Shown: positions 7,175 to 16,861 of the stretch, piece by piece | How the letters are laid out: every line of letters begins with the position of its first letter | How positions within the stretch are numbered: position 1 is the stretch's first letter | From: Candidatus Aquivivens invisus | GTDB lineage: Bacteria > Omnitrophota > Gorgyraeia > Aquiviventales > Aquiviventaceae | Length of the DNA stretch: 32,481 nt | Direction of reading: 5' to 3' | Assembly: GCA_001804415.1 (NCBI GenBank) | Contig: MHGA01000027.1 | Coordinates: forward strand, 62,535 to 95,015 | Notes under the pieces: generated by a model | Told to the model about the DNA's origin: nothing | Database searches by the model: none | The model's input: the letters and a program-made list of their open reading frames with translations, nothing else | Translations under genes and position numbers: made by a program

Positions 7175-10100
7175 CCTGCGCGGCCTTCCTTCATCTCAAA
7201 CTTCCACTTCCAAAGGTAATACACGGCCGGATATACCAACAGTTCGAGGAGGAACGACGTCGCCAGGCCGCCGACCATCGGGGCTGCCACGCGTTTCATC
7301 ATGTCCGCGCCCCGCCCGATCGACCACATGATCGGCAACAACCCGATGAACGTCGTCATCACGGTCATCATCTTAGGCCGGATCCGCTTGACCGCGCCGT
7401 GGATGATCGCTTCCTCCAAATCATGTGCGTTGCGCATCTTGCCCTTCTGGACCGACTCGTTGTACGCCAGGTCGAGGAACAGCAGCATAAACACGCCGGT
7501 CTCGGCGTCGAGCCCCATCAGGGCGAGGACGCCCACGGTCACCGCGGTTGAGACGTTGTAGTTCAACACCCACAACAGCAGCACCGCCCCCACGATGGAG
7601 AAGGGCACGGCGAGCAGCACGATCCCGGTCCTGGCCCACGAGTGGGTATTCATGTACAACAGGACGATGATCAAGAACAAGGTGACGGGCAGGACGACCT
7701 TCATCCGTTCCCGGACCCGGATCATGTTCTCGTACTGGCCGCTCCAGATGAGCCCGTAGCCGGAGGGCAGCTTCAACACCTTCGCCACCTTTTGCTTCGC
7801 CTCAGTGACGTAGCCGCCGATGTCCCGGCCGGCCACGTCCACGTAGACGTAGCCGGAGAGGAGGCCGTTTTCATTGCGCAGCATGGATGGCCCGGTGACG
7901 AGCTTGATGTCGGCCAGCTGTACCAACGGAATGTGTTGGCCCGCCGGGGTCGGCACCAGGACTCGCTTCAATTTCTCGATGTCATCCCGAAACTCTCGGG
8001 AGTAGCGTACATTGACCGGATAGCGCTCGCGGCCCTCAATGGTCGTGGTAATGTTCTCGCCCCCGATGGCCGACATGATCACCATCTGCACTTCGGCGAC
8101 GGAAAGGCCGTAGCGGGCCAGCTCATCCCGGTTGAGCTCGAAGTCCACGAAGTAGCCACCCGCCACCCGTTCCGCAAAGACGCTCCTGGTCCCGGGGATT
8201 TCCCGCAGGATCGCTTCAAGGTGTGTGCCGGTTTCCTCGATCGTTTTTACGTCCGAGCCGAGGATCTTGATCCCGATCGGCGTCCGCACCCCGGTCGAAA
8301 GCATGTCGATCCGAGCCTTGATCGGCATGGTCCAGGCGTTCGTCACGCCCGTAATCCGCAGGGCTTGGTCCATCTCTTCGATGAGCTGCTCATCGGAGAT
8401 GTGCTCCGGCCAAAAACTCTGGAACGGCCATTTCAAGAACCCTGGCAACCACGAATACCAGCGGCGGACCTTGCGCCACTCGTGTTCCGGCTTGAGCACA
8501 ATGGTGGTCTCCATCATCGAAAATGGCGCTGGGTCGGTGGAGCTTTCCATTCGGCCGGCCTTGCCGAAGACGCGCTCGACCTCCGGGAAGCTCTTGATGA
8601 CCTGATCCTGCTTCTGCAGCAGCGTCTGGGCTTCGGTCACTGAGATGCCGGGCAGCGTCGTGGGCATGTAGAGGAGTGTGCCCTCATAGAGTGGCGGCAT
8701 GAACTCAAAACCTCGGATCAAGGCGCCGGGCAGCCGCATGCTGAACATCATCGAGCCCAGGTTGATGACGGCCCACACGGAGAGCACCGCCGCAAAGATG
8801 ACGGCTGGCTTGCGGTGCTTAAGCATCCAGCGGCAGGCCGGCTCGTAGAGGCGGAAGAGGACCTTGCTGACCGGGTGTTTCTCTTCTTCATAATACGTCC
8901 CCACCAACAGGCCGGTGGCGACGTTGGAAGCGATCGCCTCGCTCCGGCTCGGCGTGGGTTGTCGCCGGCGCCACGGCCACCGGATCCGGATGGGCTCCAT
9001 CCGGGCAAACAGCATCCGCACCGCCGGATCCAGCGTGATCGCCAGGAAGGCGGCCATGATCATCGTGAAGGTCTTGGCCCACGCCAGCGGCTTGAAGAGC
9101 CGGCCTTCCTGGTCCACCAGGGTGAAGATCGGCAGGAACGCCACCGCGATGACCAGCACCGAGAAGAAGACGGAGGAGCCGACTTCTTTGAGCGCTTGCA
9201 GGCGGACGGCATGGAAGTCGCCTTTGCGGCCGCCGACGACCCACTGTTCCAGGCGTTTGTACGCGTTCTCGACTTCAACGATCGCGCCATCGACCAATAC
9301 CCCGATGGAGATGGCGATCCCTGACAGCGACATAATGTTCGAGCTCAGCCGCATGCCGTAGAGCGGGATAAACGACAGCAGCACCGCGATCGGAATCGAG
9401 ACGATCGGCACAACCGCCGAGGGAAAGTGCCAGAGAAAGAGCAGAATGACGAGGCTGACCACGATCATCTCTTCGATGAGCTGTTCTTTCAGCGTCGCCA
9501 TCGACTCTTTGATCAGCTCGGAGCGGTCGTAGGTGACCACGAGCTCCACCCCAGGCGGGAACGACGGCTTCACCTCGTCGATCTTCGTCTTGACCCGGTT
9601 GATCACGTTCAGCGCATTTTCGCCGTAGCGCATCACCACGGTGCCGCCGACCGTGTCGCCTTCCCCATCTAGATCAGCTAGCCCCCGACGGATCTCAGGC
9701 CCCAGGGTGACGGTGCCGAGGTGCCGCACCAGAATCGGCGTACCTTTCTGATCCGTGCTGACGACAATCTTCTCCAGGTCCTGCACCGACTTCGCATAGC
9801 CCCGGCCCCGGACCATGTACTCGGCCCCGGAGAACTCCAACAACCGACCACCGACTTCCTGGTTGCCGGAACGGATCGCCTCGACGACGGTGGCCAGCGG
9901 CATGTTGTAGGCGAGGAGCCGGTTGGGGTCGATCGTGATCTGGTACTGCTTCACGAAGCCGCCGATAGACGCGACTTCTGCTACGCCGGGAACGCTCTGG
10001 AGGTGATACCGGAGATACCAATCCTGGAATGTCCGCAGCTCCTGGAGGTTATGCTGCCCGGTCTTATCCACGAGCGCGTATTGGAAGACCCAGCCCACGC

Positions 10101-10578
10101 CGGTGGCATCCGGCCCGAGCTCGGTTCGAACGCCTTCGGGGAGCTTCGGGATGATCTTGCTCAGGTACTCGAGCGTCCGGCTGCGCGCCCAGTAGATGTC
10201 GGTCCCGTCCTTGAAGATGACGTACACGTACGAGAAGCCGAAGTCGGAGAAGCCCCGGATAGCCTTGACGTTGGGGGCGCCCAGCATCGCGGTGACGATC
10301 GGGTAGGTGACCTGGTCCTCGATGATGTCCGGACTGCGGTCCCAGCGCGAGTAGATGATGACTTGCGTGTCCGACAAATCCGGGATCGCATCCAGCGGAA
10401 TGTTGCGGGCGCACCAGACGGCCCCCAGCATCGCCACGACGGCGAAGATCAGCACGACGAACTTATTGTGGGCGGACCACTCGATGATCTTCTCGATCAG
10501 CCCGCTGTGGTGCAGGACCGGCTGTGACTCCTCCGGGACGGCGCGCGCTGGCTCGGGTTGGGGAAGATTACTGGCCAT
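7153..10578 (-). CDS. cusA: HME-RND heavy-metal efflux pump, CusA-type
   Basis: The 1141-residue protein is a full-length RND transporter of the heavy-metal efflux subfamily. It shows NIPLDAIPDLSDTQVIIYSRWDRSPDIIEDQVTYP at the N-terminus, GVLVDGAIVEVENAYKRLE in the TM4 region that carries the proton relay, and GKAGRMESSTDPAPFSMMETT and TNAWTMPIKARIDMLSTGVRTPIG in the periplasmic domain. The TNAW-MP-RIDML-TG pattern is the CusA (Cu+/Ag+) version and includes the methionine that participates in copper passage. It is longer than E. coli CusA (1047), with extra sequence mainly in the cytosolic loop near RWPWRRRQPTPSRSE. It works with CusB and CusC to export copper across both membranes using the proton gradient. 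The ATG overlaps the cusB stop by 11 bp. Confidence 0.96.
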   Translation of the reverse strand: MASNLPQPEPARAVPEESQPVLHHSGLIEKIIEWSAHNKFVVLIFAVVAMLGAVWCARNIPLDAIPDLSDTQVIIYSRWDRSPDIIEDQVTYPIVTAMLGAPNVKAIRGFSDFGFSYVYVIFKDGTDIYWARSRTLEYLSKIIPKLPEGVRTELGPDATGVGWVFQYALVDKTGQHNLQELRTFQDWYLRYHLQSVPGVAEVASIGGFVKQYQITIDPNRLLAYNMPLATVVEAIRSGNQEVGGRLLEFSGAEYMVRGRGYAKSVQDLEKIVVSTDQKGTPILVRHLGTVTLGPEIRRGLADLDGEGDTVGGTVVMRYGENALNVINRVKTKIDEVKPSFPPGVELVVTYDRSELIKESMATLKEQLIEEMIVVSLVILLFLWHFPSAVVPIVSIPIAVLLSFIPLYGMRLSSNIMSLSGIAISIGVLVDGAIVEVENAYKRLEQWVVGGRKGDFHAVRLQALKEVGSSVFFSVLVIAVAFLPIFTLVDQEGRLFKPLAWAKTFTMIMAAFLAITLDPAVRMLFARMEPIRIRWPWRRRQPTPSRSEAIASNVATGLLVGTYYEEEKHPVSKVLFRLYEPACRWMLKHRKPAVIFAAVLSVWAVINLGSMMFSMRLPGALIRGFEFMPPLYEGTLLYMPTTLPGISVTEAQTLLQKQDQVIKSFPEVERVFGKAGRMESSTDPAPFSMMETTIVLKPEHEWRKVRRWYSWLPGFLKWPFQSFWPEHISDEQLIEEMDQALRITGVTNAWTMPIKARIDMLSTGVRTPIGIKILGSDVKTIEETGTHLEAILREIPGTRSVFAERVAGGYFVDFELNRDELARYGLSVAEVQMVIMSAIGGENITTTIEGRERYPVNVRYSREFRDDIEKLKRVLVPTPAGQHIPLVQLADIKLVTGPSMLRNENGLLSGYVYVDVAGRDIGGYVTEAKQKVAKVLKLPSGYGLIWSGQYENMIRVRERMKVVLPVTLFLIIVLLYMNTHSWARTGIVLLAVPFSIVGAVLLLWVLNYNVSTAVTVGVLALMGLDAETGVFMLLFLDLAYNESVQKGKMRNAHDLEEAIIHGAVKRIRPKMMTVMTTFIGLLPIMWSIGRGADMMKRVAAPMVGGLATSFLLELLVYPAVYYLWKWKFEMKEGRAGWITKSV

Positions 10579-11937
10579 GCTGGTGTTCTCCCCCGCTCAT
10601 CCCTTGCAGCGCGGCTTTCAGGCGACTCTCGGAGTCGATCAGGAAATTGCCGCTGGTGACAACGATCTCACCTTCGGCGACACCGCTTGTGACCTCGTAG
10701 TAGCCCTCCGCCTTGACCCCGACCGTCACATCACGCGGCTCAAAGAGTCCTTCGCCTTTATCGACAAAGATGACCTGCTTGGTCCCCGTGTCAAACACGG
10801 CCTCTTCAGGGACGGCGAGCCGCTCGCCAGCCGCCACGGCGATCGAGGCGTTCACGAACATCTCAGGCTTGAGGATGTTCTGCGGATCGGTCAGGATCGC
10901 CCGGATTCTGGCGGAGCGCGTGGCGGGATCCAACACCGGGTCGATTGACTTGATCGCCCCATCGAGTTTCATTCCGGGAATGGCCGGCACCTCGATGGTG
11001 ACGGTCTGGCCAAGCTTCACCAGGGGCAGCTCGAACTCATAGATCGGAGCGTAGAGCCACACCCGGCCGCTGGAATCCGCCAAGATCAGGCTTTGATCCG
11101 GCCCCTCCCACGTGGCGATCTCCTCGATCAGCTCATGGCTCAAACCCATCCGGCGCAGGCGCAGGTGACTGGCATCGACCAGCCGTTGGGCTCGCTCAGT
11201 GATCTCCGGCGAGGCGCCGGTCGTCTTGGCTTGCTCCACGGCCCGCAGCGCCTGGAGGTACTCCTGCTGCGCCTGGTACAGCTCCGGGTCGTTGGCGATT
11301 CGCCCCACTGTCCGGATGATCTTGCGGATCGTCCGCCGCTCGGCGGGGGCCGTCGTGACGCCGATGAACTGCCGCTTCTGCGGCGTCACCAGGATCGTGG
11401 CGTAGCCTTCAGGCGCCGTCGCTGAAGCCTCACCAGAGACTCGGCGTTCCTCGTAGACCGGAATCAGATCCATGCCCATCGGCGATTTGCCGGGTTTGTC
11501 AGATTTGTAGCCCGGGATCATGGGGTCGGTCCAGTACAACACCTTTCGCGCCCCGCCCTTGCCATCCGAGACATGCGTCCCGCAAATCGGGCAGACGACC
11601 GACTCGCCTTCCTTGGCAATCACCGTCATCGGACATGGTCTGCCCTCGTGCACCTTCGGACAGTTGTGCAAGTAGCAGATATCTTTTGTCCTCTGCGCCA
11701 CAGCTTGGCTGTTGTTGCTTGGTGCTTGCTCCGGTTCCCGCTTCACCAGCTTCATGTTGCAGATCGGGCAGTCGCCTGGCCGGTCGGAGGTGTAGGTCGG
11801 GTGCATCGGGCAGTAATACACAGCCTTTCTCATCGATTGTCGAATAACGAGTGGCGAATGACGAATGACGAATGTGACCGCACCCAGCAGGACCAGCAGC
11901 CCAACGCCTCCTACCACCAATCGTTGTGTGCGTCGTG

Positions 11938-11941
<4 letters not shown>
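10568..11941 (-). CDS. cusB: CusB-type periplasmic adaptor with three metal-binding modules
   Basis: The true start is the ATG at 11941, which overlaps the cusC stop as ATGA. The ORF-track start at 12106 lies inside cusC. After an N-terminal membrane anchor (residues 8-25), three metal-binding stretches follow. The first is YYCPMHPTYTSDRPGDCPICNMKL (43-65), a heavy-metal-binding domain. The second is YLHNCPKVHEGRPCPMTV plus VCPICGTHV (90-124). The third is YWTDPMIPGYKSDKPGKSPMGMDLIP (136-161), the usual CusB module. The alpha-helical hairpin, lipoyl/barrel-sandwich and beta-barrel regions of membrane-fusion proteins then follow. It links CusA to the outer-membrane channel and hands over Cu(I). 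A heptamer array (11838-11872) encodes residues 24-35 (FVIRHSPLVIRQ) directly after the anchor, an unusual in-frame repeat. Confidence 0.94.
11838..11872 (-). repeat. In-frame heptamer array inside cusB (TGACGAA-like, 5 units)
   Basis: Plus-strand units are TGTCGAA, TAACGAG, TGGCGAA, TGACGAA and TGACGAA. It encodes CusB residues 24-35 at the junction between the membrane anchor and the first metal-binding module, where a flexible linker should tolerate length variation. Confidence 0.8.
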
Positions 11942-13296
<1,355 letters not shown>

Positions 13297-13349
13297 GCGA
13301 CCTGCCCCCTTTCCTGATGAGACACGTACGACGTCAGGAGCGGAAGCAA

Positions 13350-13736
13350 TCACAGGCGCAGCGGCAGCGAGACAGCGTGGCAGGATCGGTTGGGAGGTGA
13401 GGCACACTCCGCGGGGAGGCCTGCGGCGCGTGCCAGAGACACTCGGGGCGTGATCGATGACGGTGATGCGGCTTCGGTCAACGGACTCGCGTGGGCCGTG
13501 TCACGAAGGGGGGCGACGTCGACCTTCGCGCGGGAGGCGTCCGAGTCGCACGGATCAGCCTGCAGCGAGCACTCGGCAACACAGCAACACCCAGAGGCCA
13601 GGCGGGGACGGGAATCGGGTCTCGCCCCGCAGCACACCGCAGCCATCCCCGTGGCCGGCAGCACGACGGCGGCGAGGACGAACACCACCACGATTCGATG
13701 CAGGAGGTTCATGGTTCGACGCGGTCGAAGGATCAT
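13350..13736 (-). CDS. Small Cys-rich exported protein of the copper operon, unknown family
   Basis: The 128-residue product has a signal peptide (a hydrophobic stretch at residues 13-33 ending GMAA). A compact cysteine cluster follows: Cys35-Cys36, Cys50-Cys51-Cys52, Cys56 and Cys63, with two more cysteines near the C-terminus. The remainder is low in hydrophobics and rich in Ala, Ser, Pro and Arg. Its ATG overlaps the csoR stop (ATGA), and cusC starts 53 bp downstream, so it is embedded in the copper operon. An alternative start is Met9 (13712). I do not recognise a family. The position and the CC/CCC clusters suggest periplasmic Cu(I) binding. The opposite strand is also open here, but with no signal peptide or context. 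Confidence 0.68.
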   Translation of the reverse strand: MILRPRRTMNLLHRIVVVFVLAAVVLPATGMAAVCCGARPDSRPRLASGCCCVAECSLQADPCDSDASRAKVDVAPLRDTAHASPLTEAASPSSITPRVSLARAAGLPAECASPPNRSCHAVSLPLRL

Positions 13737-14002
13737 TTAATGAACCGGTGAAGGGTGTGGATCAGCTCCTCCACCTTTTCCGCGCCATCCTGGTGTCGGA
13801 TGGCGTGGCTGACACAGCTGTTGATATGGCCGCGCATCATCTGCAGCGCGACTTCGTCCAGCGCCCGGCGAGCGGCGGAGACCTGCTGAAGCACGTCGAT
13901 GCAGTAGCGGCGTTCCTCCAGCATCCGCTGGATGCCCTTGATCTGGCCTTCGATCTTGCGAAGGCGCATCAAGCTCTCGGAATGTTTCGGGGGCTTCGGC
14001 AT
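13733..14002 (-). CDS. csoR: CsoR-family copper-sensing repressor
   Basis: This is a short all-helical DUF156 protein of 89 residues. It contains HSESLMRLRKIEGQIKGIQRMLEE, then YCIDVLQQVSAARRALDEVALQMMRGHINSCV. The Cys34, His59, Cys63 set is the Cu(I)-sensing triad of CsoR proteins, as opposed to the His-rich set of RcnR/Ni sensors. It should repress the operon in low copper and release DNA on Cu(I) binding. The ORF track starts at a GTG (14014). I prefer the ATG at 14002 because the predicted transcription start lies only a few bases upstream of that GTG. It is the first gene of the copper operon and autoregulation is likely. Confidence 0.92.
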   Translation of the reverse strand: MPKPPKHSESLMRLRKIEGQIKGIQRMLEERRYCIDVLQQVSAARRALDEVALQMMRGHINSCVSHAIRHQDGAEKVEELIHTLHRFIK

Positions 14003-14025
14003 CTTTACACTCACTACTGGTATGG

Positions 14026-14055
14026 AGTATACAGGGCCGAGGCCTCTCGTGTCAA
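14026..14055 (-). promoter_or_regulatory. Copper-operon promoter with overlapping candidate CsoR operator
   Basis: Minus-strand TTGACA (14050-14055) and TATACT (14026-14031) are separated by 18 nt, a near-consensus sigma-70 promoter just upstream of csoR. A dyad, GTAT-N5-ATAC, overlaps the -10 box, and the 8-bp palindrome GAGGCCTC lies in the spacer. Either could be the CsoR-binding site. The promoter call is strong and the operator call is inference. Confidence 0.75.
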
Positions 14056-14069
14056 GGGGATTTTTTCAC

Positions 14070-14309
14070 TTAACTGACCACGTCGCCGACCACGGGCTCG
14101 ACCTTCACTCCTTTTTTCTCGAGGAAGGTGACCGCTCGCTTGAGATTCTCATCGGTCCCTTCGAGCTCCAGGGTCACTTCCCCAACGCTCTCGGTGACCT
14201 TCGCGCGGCGGATGTTGGGGATGATCCCGCACTCTTTCGCCATCGTGTAGATCACCGGCTCCTTGATGAGATGCTGCGGGAAAATCAACGTCACCTGCTT
14301 ACGGGCCAT
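14070..14309 (-). CDS. NIL-domain protein of the sulfur operon
   Basis: The 79-residue protein consists of one NIL domain (ferredoxin-like fold). It shows VTLIFPQHLIKEPVIYTMAKECGIIPNIRRAKV followed by GEVTLELEGTDENLKRAVTFLEKKGVKVEPV. NIL domains occur at the C-terminus of MetN methionine-transporter ATPases, where they sense the amino acid, and as stand-alone proteins in sulfur gene clusters. A role in binding a sulfur amino acid or partnering in sulfur transfer is plausible but unproven. It is the last gene of the sulfur operon, 54 bp after the carrier gene, with a strong GAGGAGG ribosome-binding site. No clear terminator follows; the csoR promoter is immediately downstream. Confidence 0.88.
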   Translation of the reverse strand: MARKQVTLIFPQHLIKEPVIYTMAKECGIIPNIRRAKVTESVGEVTLELEGTDENLKRAVTFLEKKGVKVEPVVGDVVS

Positions 14310-14337
14310 GGTTCCTCCTCAATGAGCTCCGCGTCTT

Positions 14338-14356
14338 CGTTTCGCGCCGCGAAACG
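14338..14356 (-). promoter_or_regulatory. Short perfect hairpin between the CysO-like and NIL genes
   Basis: CGTTTCGCG and CGCGAAACG are perfectly complementary around a single C, so RNA would fold as a stem of about seven base pairs with a small loop. It occupies the 54-bp intergenic gap upstream of the NIL Shine-Dalgarno. It may tune expression or mRNA stability within the operon. Confidence 0.55.
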
Positions 14357-14363
14357 TGCGGGG

Positions 14364-14657
14364 CTACCGATGATATTCCGCCATCCCGCCGGCGATGGCC
14401 GGAATGATGGAGACCTCATCCCCATCCTTGACGGCCGTCTGGTCACCCTGCAGGAAGCGGATGTCCTCTTCGTTGACGAACACGTTCACGAACCGTCGCA
14501 GCTTGCCCGACTCATCACAGATGCGCTCTTTGATCCCAGGGTGCCGGCGCTCCAGATCTGCCAGCAGGTCGTTCACCGTCGAGCCGGCACACGGCACCTC
14601 CCCCTGGCCGTTGGTGAGACGTTGAAGTGGAGTCGGGATCCGGACAATGACTGCCAT
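14364..14657 (-). CDS. cysO: CysO-like sulfur-carrier protein with C-terminal extension
   Basis: This is a 97-residue ubiquitin-fold protein of the MoaD/ThiS superfamily. It matches the pattern of Mycobacterium tuberculosis CysO closely: IPTPLQRLTNGQ, KLRRFVNVFVNEEDIRF and DGDEVSIIPAIAGG are all recognisable. The sulfur-carrying diglycine is at residues 90-91, but it is followed by six more residues (MAEYHR). Related carriers (QbsE, HcyS) also have a C-terminal extension that a JAMM protease removes before thiocarboxylation, and a JAMM gene lies in the same operon. It would donate sulfide sulfur to the adjacent PLP synthase. The start has an AGGAGG site at good spacing. No E1-type activating enzyme (MoeB/ThiF/MoeZ) is in the window. 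Confidence 0.9.
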   Translation of the reverse strand: MAVIVRIPTPLQRLTNGQGEVPCAGSTVNDLLADLERRHPGIKERICDESGKLRRFVNVFVNEEDIRFLQGDQTAVKDGDEVSIIPAIAGGMAEYHR

Positions 14658-14666
14658 GCCTTCCTC

Positions 14667-15926
14667 CTATCGTGTCTTCGTGGAAAGGCCCGCAAGCTGT
14701 TCCGCGAGTGTCGATTCAAATGACGCCAGGTTTGGCTTGATCCGAACCGGTTGGCCTAAGCGGCTCACCAGCGGCTCCTGGGTTTTGAGCCCATTGCCAG
14801 TGATGCACACGACGATCGACTCATCGCGGGGAATGACCCCCTGCTCGATGAGTTTCCGCGCCACCGCCACCGTGACACCGCCGGCCGTCTCGGTAAACAC
14901 CCCCTCGGTCTCCGCCAGCAGCCTCATCGCCTCGATGATCTCCTCATCGCTGACGGATTCGCCAAAGCCGCCGGAGTCCAGCGCCGTCCTGGTGGCGTAG
15001 TAGCCGTCGGCGGGATTGCCGATCGCCAGCGACTTGGCGATCGTCTGAGGCTTGACCGGCCTGACGATATCGGAGCGTTCCTTGATCGCCTTCACAATCG
15101 GGGCGCAGCCATCCGCCTGCGCGGCGTAGAGCTTGGTGGAAGATGCGGGATCGATGAGGCCGAGGAGCTTGAATTCCTTGATCGCCTTGTTGATCTTGGT
15201 GATCAGGGACCCGCCGGCGCAGGGCACGATGATATGTTGCGGCGCGCGCCAGCCCATCTGCTCCAGCACCTCGAATCCATAGGTCTTGGAGCCTTCCGCG
15301 TAGTAGGGCCGGATGTTGATGTTGACGAACGCCCAGGGGTACTTCGAGCCGATTTCCGCGCAGAGGCGGTTGACATCGTCATAGGTCCCTTCCACCGCGA
15401 CGAGGGTGGGACGATAGATCAGGGAACCGACGACCTTCCCCATCTCCAGGTCGGAAGGGATGAAGATGTAGCGCTGCAATCCGGCGCGCGCAGAGAGCGC
15501 CGCCACGGAGTTGGCGAGATTGCCGGTCGAGGCGCACGCCACCGTGTCGAAGCCGAATTCCTTGGCCCTCGTCAGCGCCACGGAGACGACCCGATCCTTG
15601 AAGGAGAGGGTCGGATGCGACACCGAGTCGTCTTTGAGGTAAAGCTCCTCCACCCCCAGGCGCTGGGCCAAACGCTCGGAACGGAAGAAAGGGGTGAAGC
15701 CGGATAAGAGCCCGACCGCCGGCTCCCCTTCAATGGGCAAGAGTTCCCGGTACCGCCACAAGGACTTCGGACGGCTCGCCACCGCGTCCTTCGTCAGGAC
15801 GCGGCGGATGGCGTCGTAGTCGTAGTCGACCTCCACGCCCCCAAAGCAGTACTCGCACACAAAGATGACCTCTTTGGGATAGAGGCGGCCGCATTCGCGG
15901 CATTTGAGTCCGAGCATGTAACTCAT
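14667..15926 (-). CDS. thrC: Threonine synthase-like PLP enzyme with N-terminal zinc knuckle
   Basis: The 419-residue fold-type II PLP enzyme begins with a four-cysteine ribbon (Cys9, Cys12, Cys24, Cys27), common in archaeal-type threonine synthases. LSFKDR (Lys110) is the likely Schiff-base lysine, ASTGNLANSVAALSA the phosphate/substrate loop and PCAGGSLITKINKA the glycine-rich PLP phosphate site. Canonically it converts O-phosphohomoserine to threonine. In this operon, between a CysO-like carrier and cysteine synthase, an alternative beta- or gamma-replacement using carrier-bound sulfur (for example homocysteine formation) is possible. Sequence alone cannot decide. Its ATG overlaps the cysteine synthase stop as ATGA. 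Confidence 0.87.
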   Translation of the reverse strand: MSYMLGLKCRECGRLYPKEVIFVCEYCFGGVEVDYDYDAIRRVLTKDAVASRPKSLWRYRELLPIEGEPAVGLLSGFTPFFRSERLAQRLGVEELYLKDDSVSHPTLSFKDRVVSVALTRAKEFGFDTVACASTGNLANSVAALSARAGLQRYIFIPSDLEMGKVVGSLIYRPTLVAVEGTYDDVNRLCAEIGSKYPWAFVNINIRPYYAEGSKTYGFEVLEQMGWRAPQHIIVPCAGGSLITKINKAIKEFKLLGLIDPASSTKLYAAQADGCAPIVKAIKERSDIVRPVKPQTIAKSLAIGNPADGYYATRTALDSGGFGESVSDEEIIEAMRLLAETEGVFTETAGGVTVAVARKLIEQGVIPRDESIVVCITGNGLKTQEPLVSRLGQPVRIKPNLASFESTLAEQLAGLSTKTR

Positions 15927-16861
15927 CGTGAGCTTTCAAAAAATGGTTGGATGCTGATGTACCGCTCGCCGGTGTCCGGAAACACGGTCACGACCGTCTT
16001 GCCTCGCCCCAACCGCTTGGCGACCTGCAACGCCGCCCAACAGGCGGCTCCTGCCGAGACGCCGACGAAGATGCCCTCCTCGGTCGCAAGGCGCCTGGAG
16101 GCGTCATACGCCTGTTCGTCTGACACCGGCAGGATTTCATCGATGATCTCTCGGTTGAGCACCTCCGGCACAAATCCCGCGCCGATGCCCTGAATCATAT
16201 GGGGGCCCGGAGCCCCTCCGGAGAGCACGGGAGAACCCTGCGGTTCAACCGCTATTATGGTAACCGCCGGGCGTTTTTTCTTCAAGACTTCTCCCACCCC
16301 CGTGATCGTCCCGCCGGTCCCCACCCCCGCCACGAAGGCGTCAAACGCTCCGTCGGTCGCCCGGAGGATCTCCTGAGCGGTCGTCTGCCGATGGACCTGC
16401 GGGTTGGAAGGATTTCGAAATTGCTGCGGCAGAAAGGCGCCGGGGGTCTGCTTGGCGATCTCCTCGGCTTTTCTCACCGCACCCAGCATGCCTTGATCCG
16501 CCGGCGTCAAGATGACCTGCGCCCCGAAGCGCTTCAGGATGTAGATCCGTTCCGCGCTCATGGTCTCCGGCATCGTCAGGATCACGCGATAGCCCTTCAC
16601 CGCCCCGATCATCGCCAGGCCGATGCCGGTATTGCCGCTCGTCGGCTCCACGATCGTCGAGCCGGGCTTGAGCGCCCCGCGCGCTTCGGCGTCTTCGATC
16701 ATGCCCAGGCAAATCCGATCCTTCACACTGCCCCCTGGATTGCACGACTCCAGCTTGGCCAGGATCGTCGCCATCGACGAGTCCGTCAGCCTCCGCAGAC
16801 GGACCATCGGGGTGTTGCCGATCAACTCCAGCACGCTGTCAGCAATTTTGCGTGAGGTCAT
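15923..16861 (-). CDS. cysM: Cysteine synthase, CysK/CysM family
   Basis: This is a 312-residue PLP enzyme with every hallmark of cysteine synthases: ELIGNTPMVRL, NPGGSVKDR with Schiff-base Lys47, EPTSGNTGIGLA, GTGGTITGVGE and IQGIGAGFVP. It makes cysteine by beta-replacement of O-acetylserine (CysK) or O-phosphoserine (mycobacterial CysM-type) with sulfide or CysO-thiocarboxylate. The mec-cysO neighbourhood favours the carrier-dependent CysM role, so the symbol is given on context. CysK is the alternative. It is translationally coupled on both sides through ATGA overlaps. Confidence 0.9.
   Translation of the reverse strand: MTSRKIADSVLELIGNTPMVRLRRLTDSSMATILAKLESCNPGGSVKDRICLGMIEDAEARGALKPGSTIVEPTSGNTGIGLAMIGAVKGYRVILTMPETMSAERIYILKRFGAQVILTPADQGMLGAVRKAEEIAKQTPGAFLPQQFRNPSNPQVHRQTTAQEILRATDGAFDAFVAGVGTGGTITGVGEVLKKKRPAVTIIAVEPQGSPVLSGGAPGPHMIQGIGAGFVPEVLNREIIDEILPVSDEQAYDASRRLATEEGIFVGVSAGAACWAALQVAKRLGRGKTVVTVFPDTGERYISIQPFFESSR

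Noticed and set aside
14002-14014. GTG start of csoR used in the ORF track
   Set aside because: The predicted transcription start leaves almost no leader for the GTG. The ATG at 14002 gives normal family length. The GTG cannot be fully excluded.
14056-14070. Terminator after the NIL gene, suggested by a T6 run at 14061-14066
   Set aside because: The T-run is on the plus strand, so the minus-strand transcript would have an A-run, and there is no stem before it.
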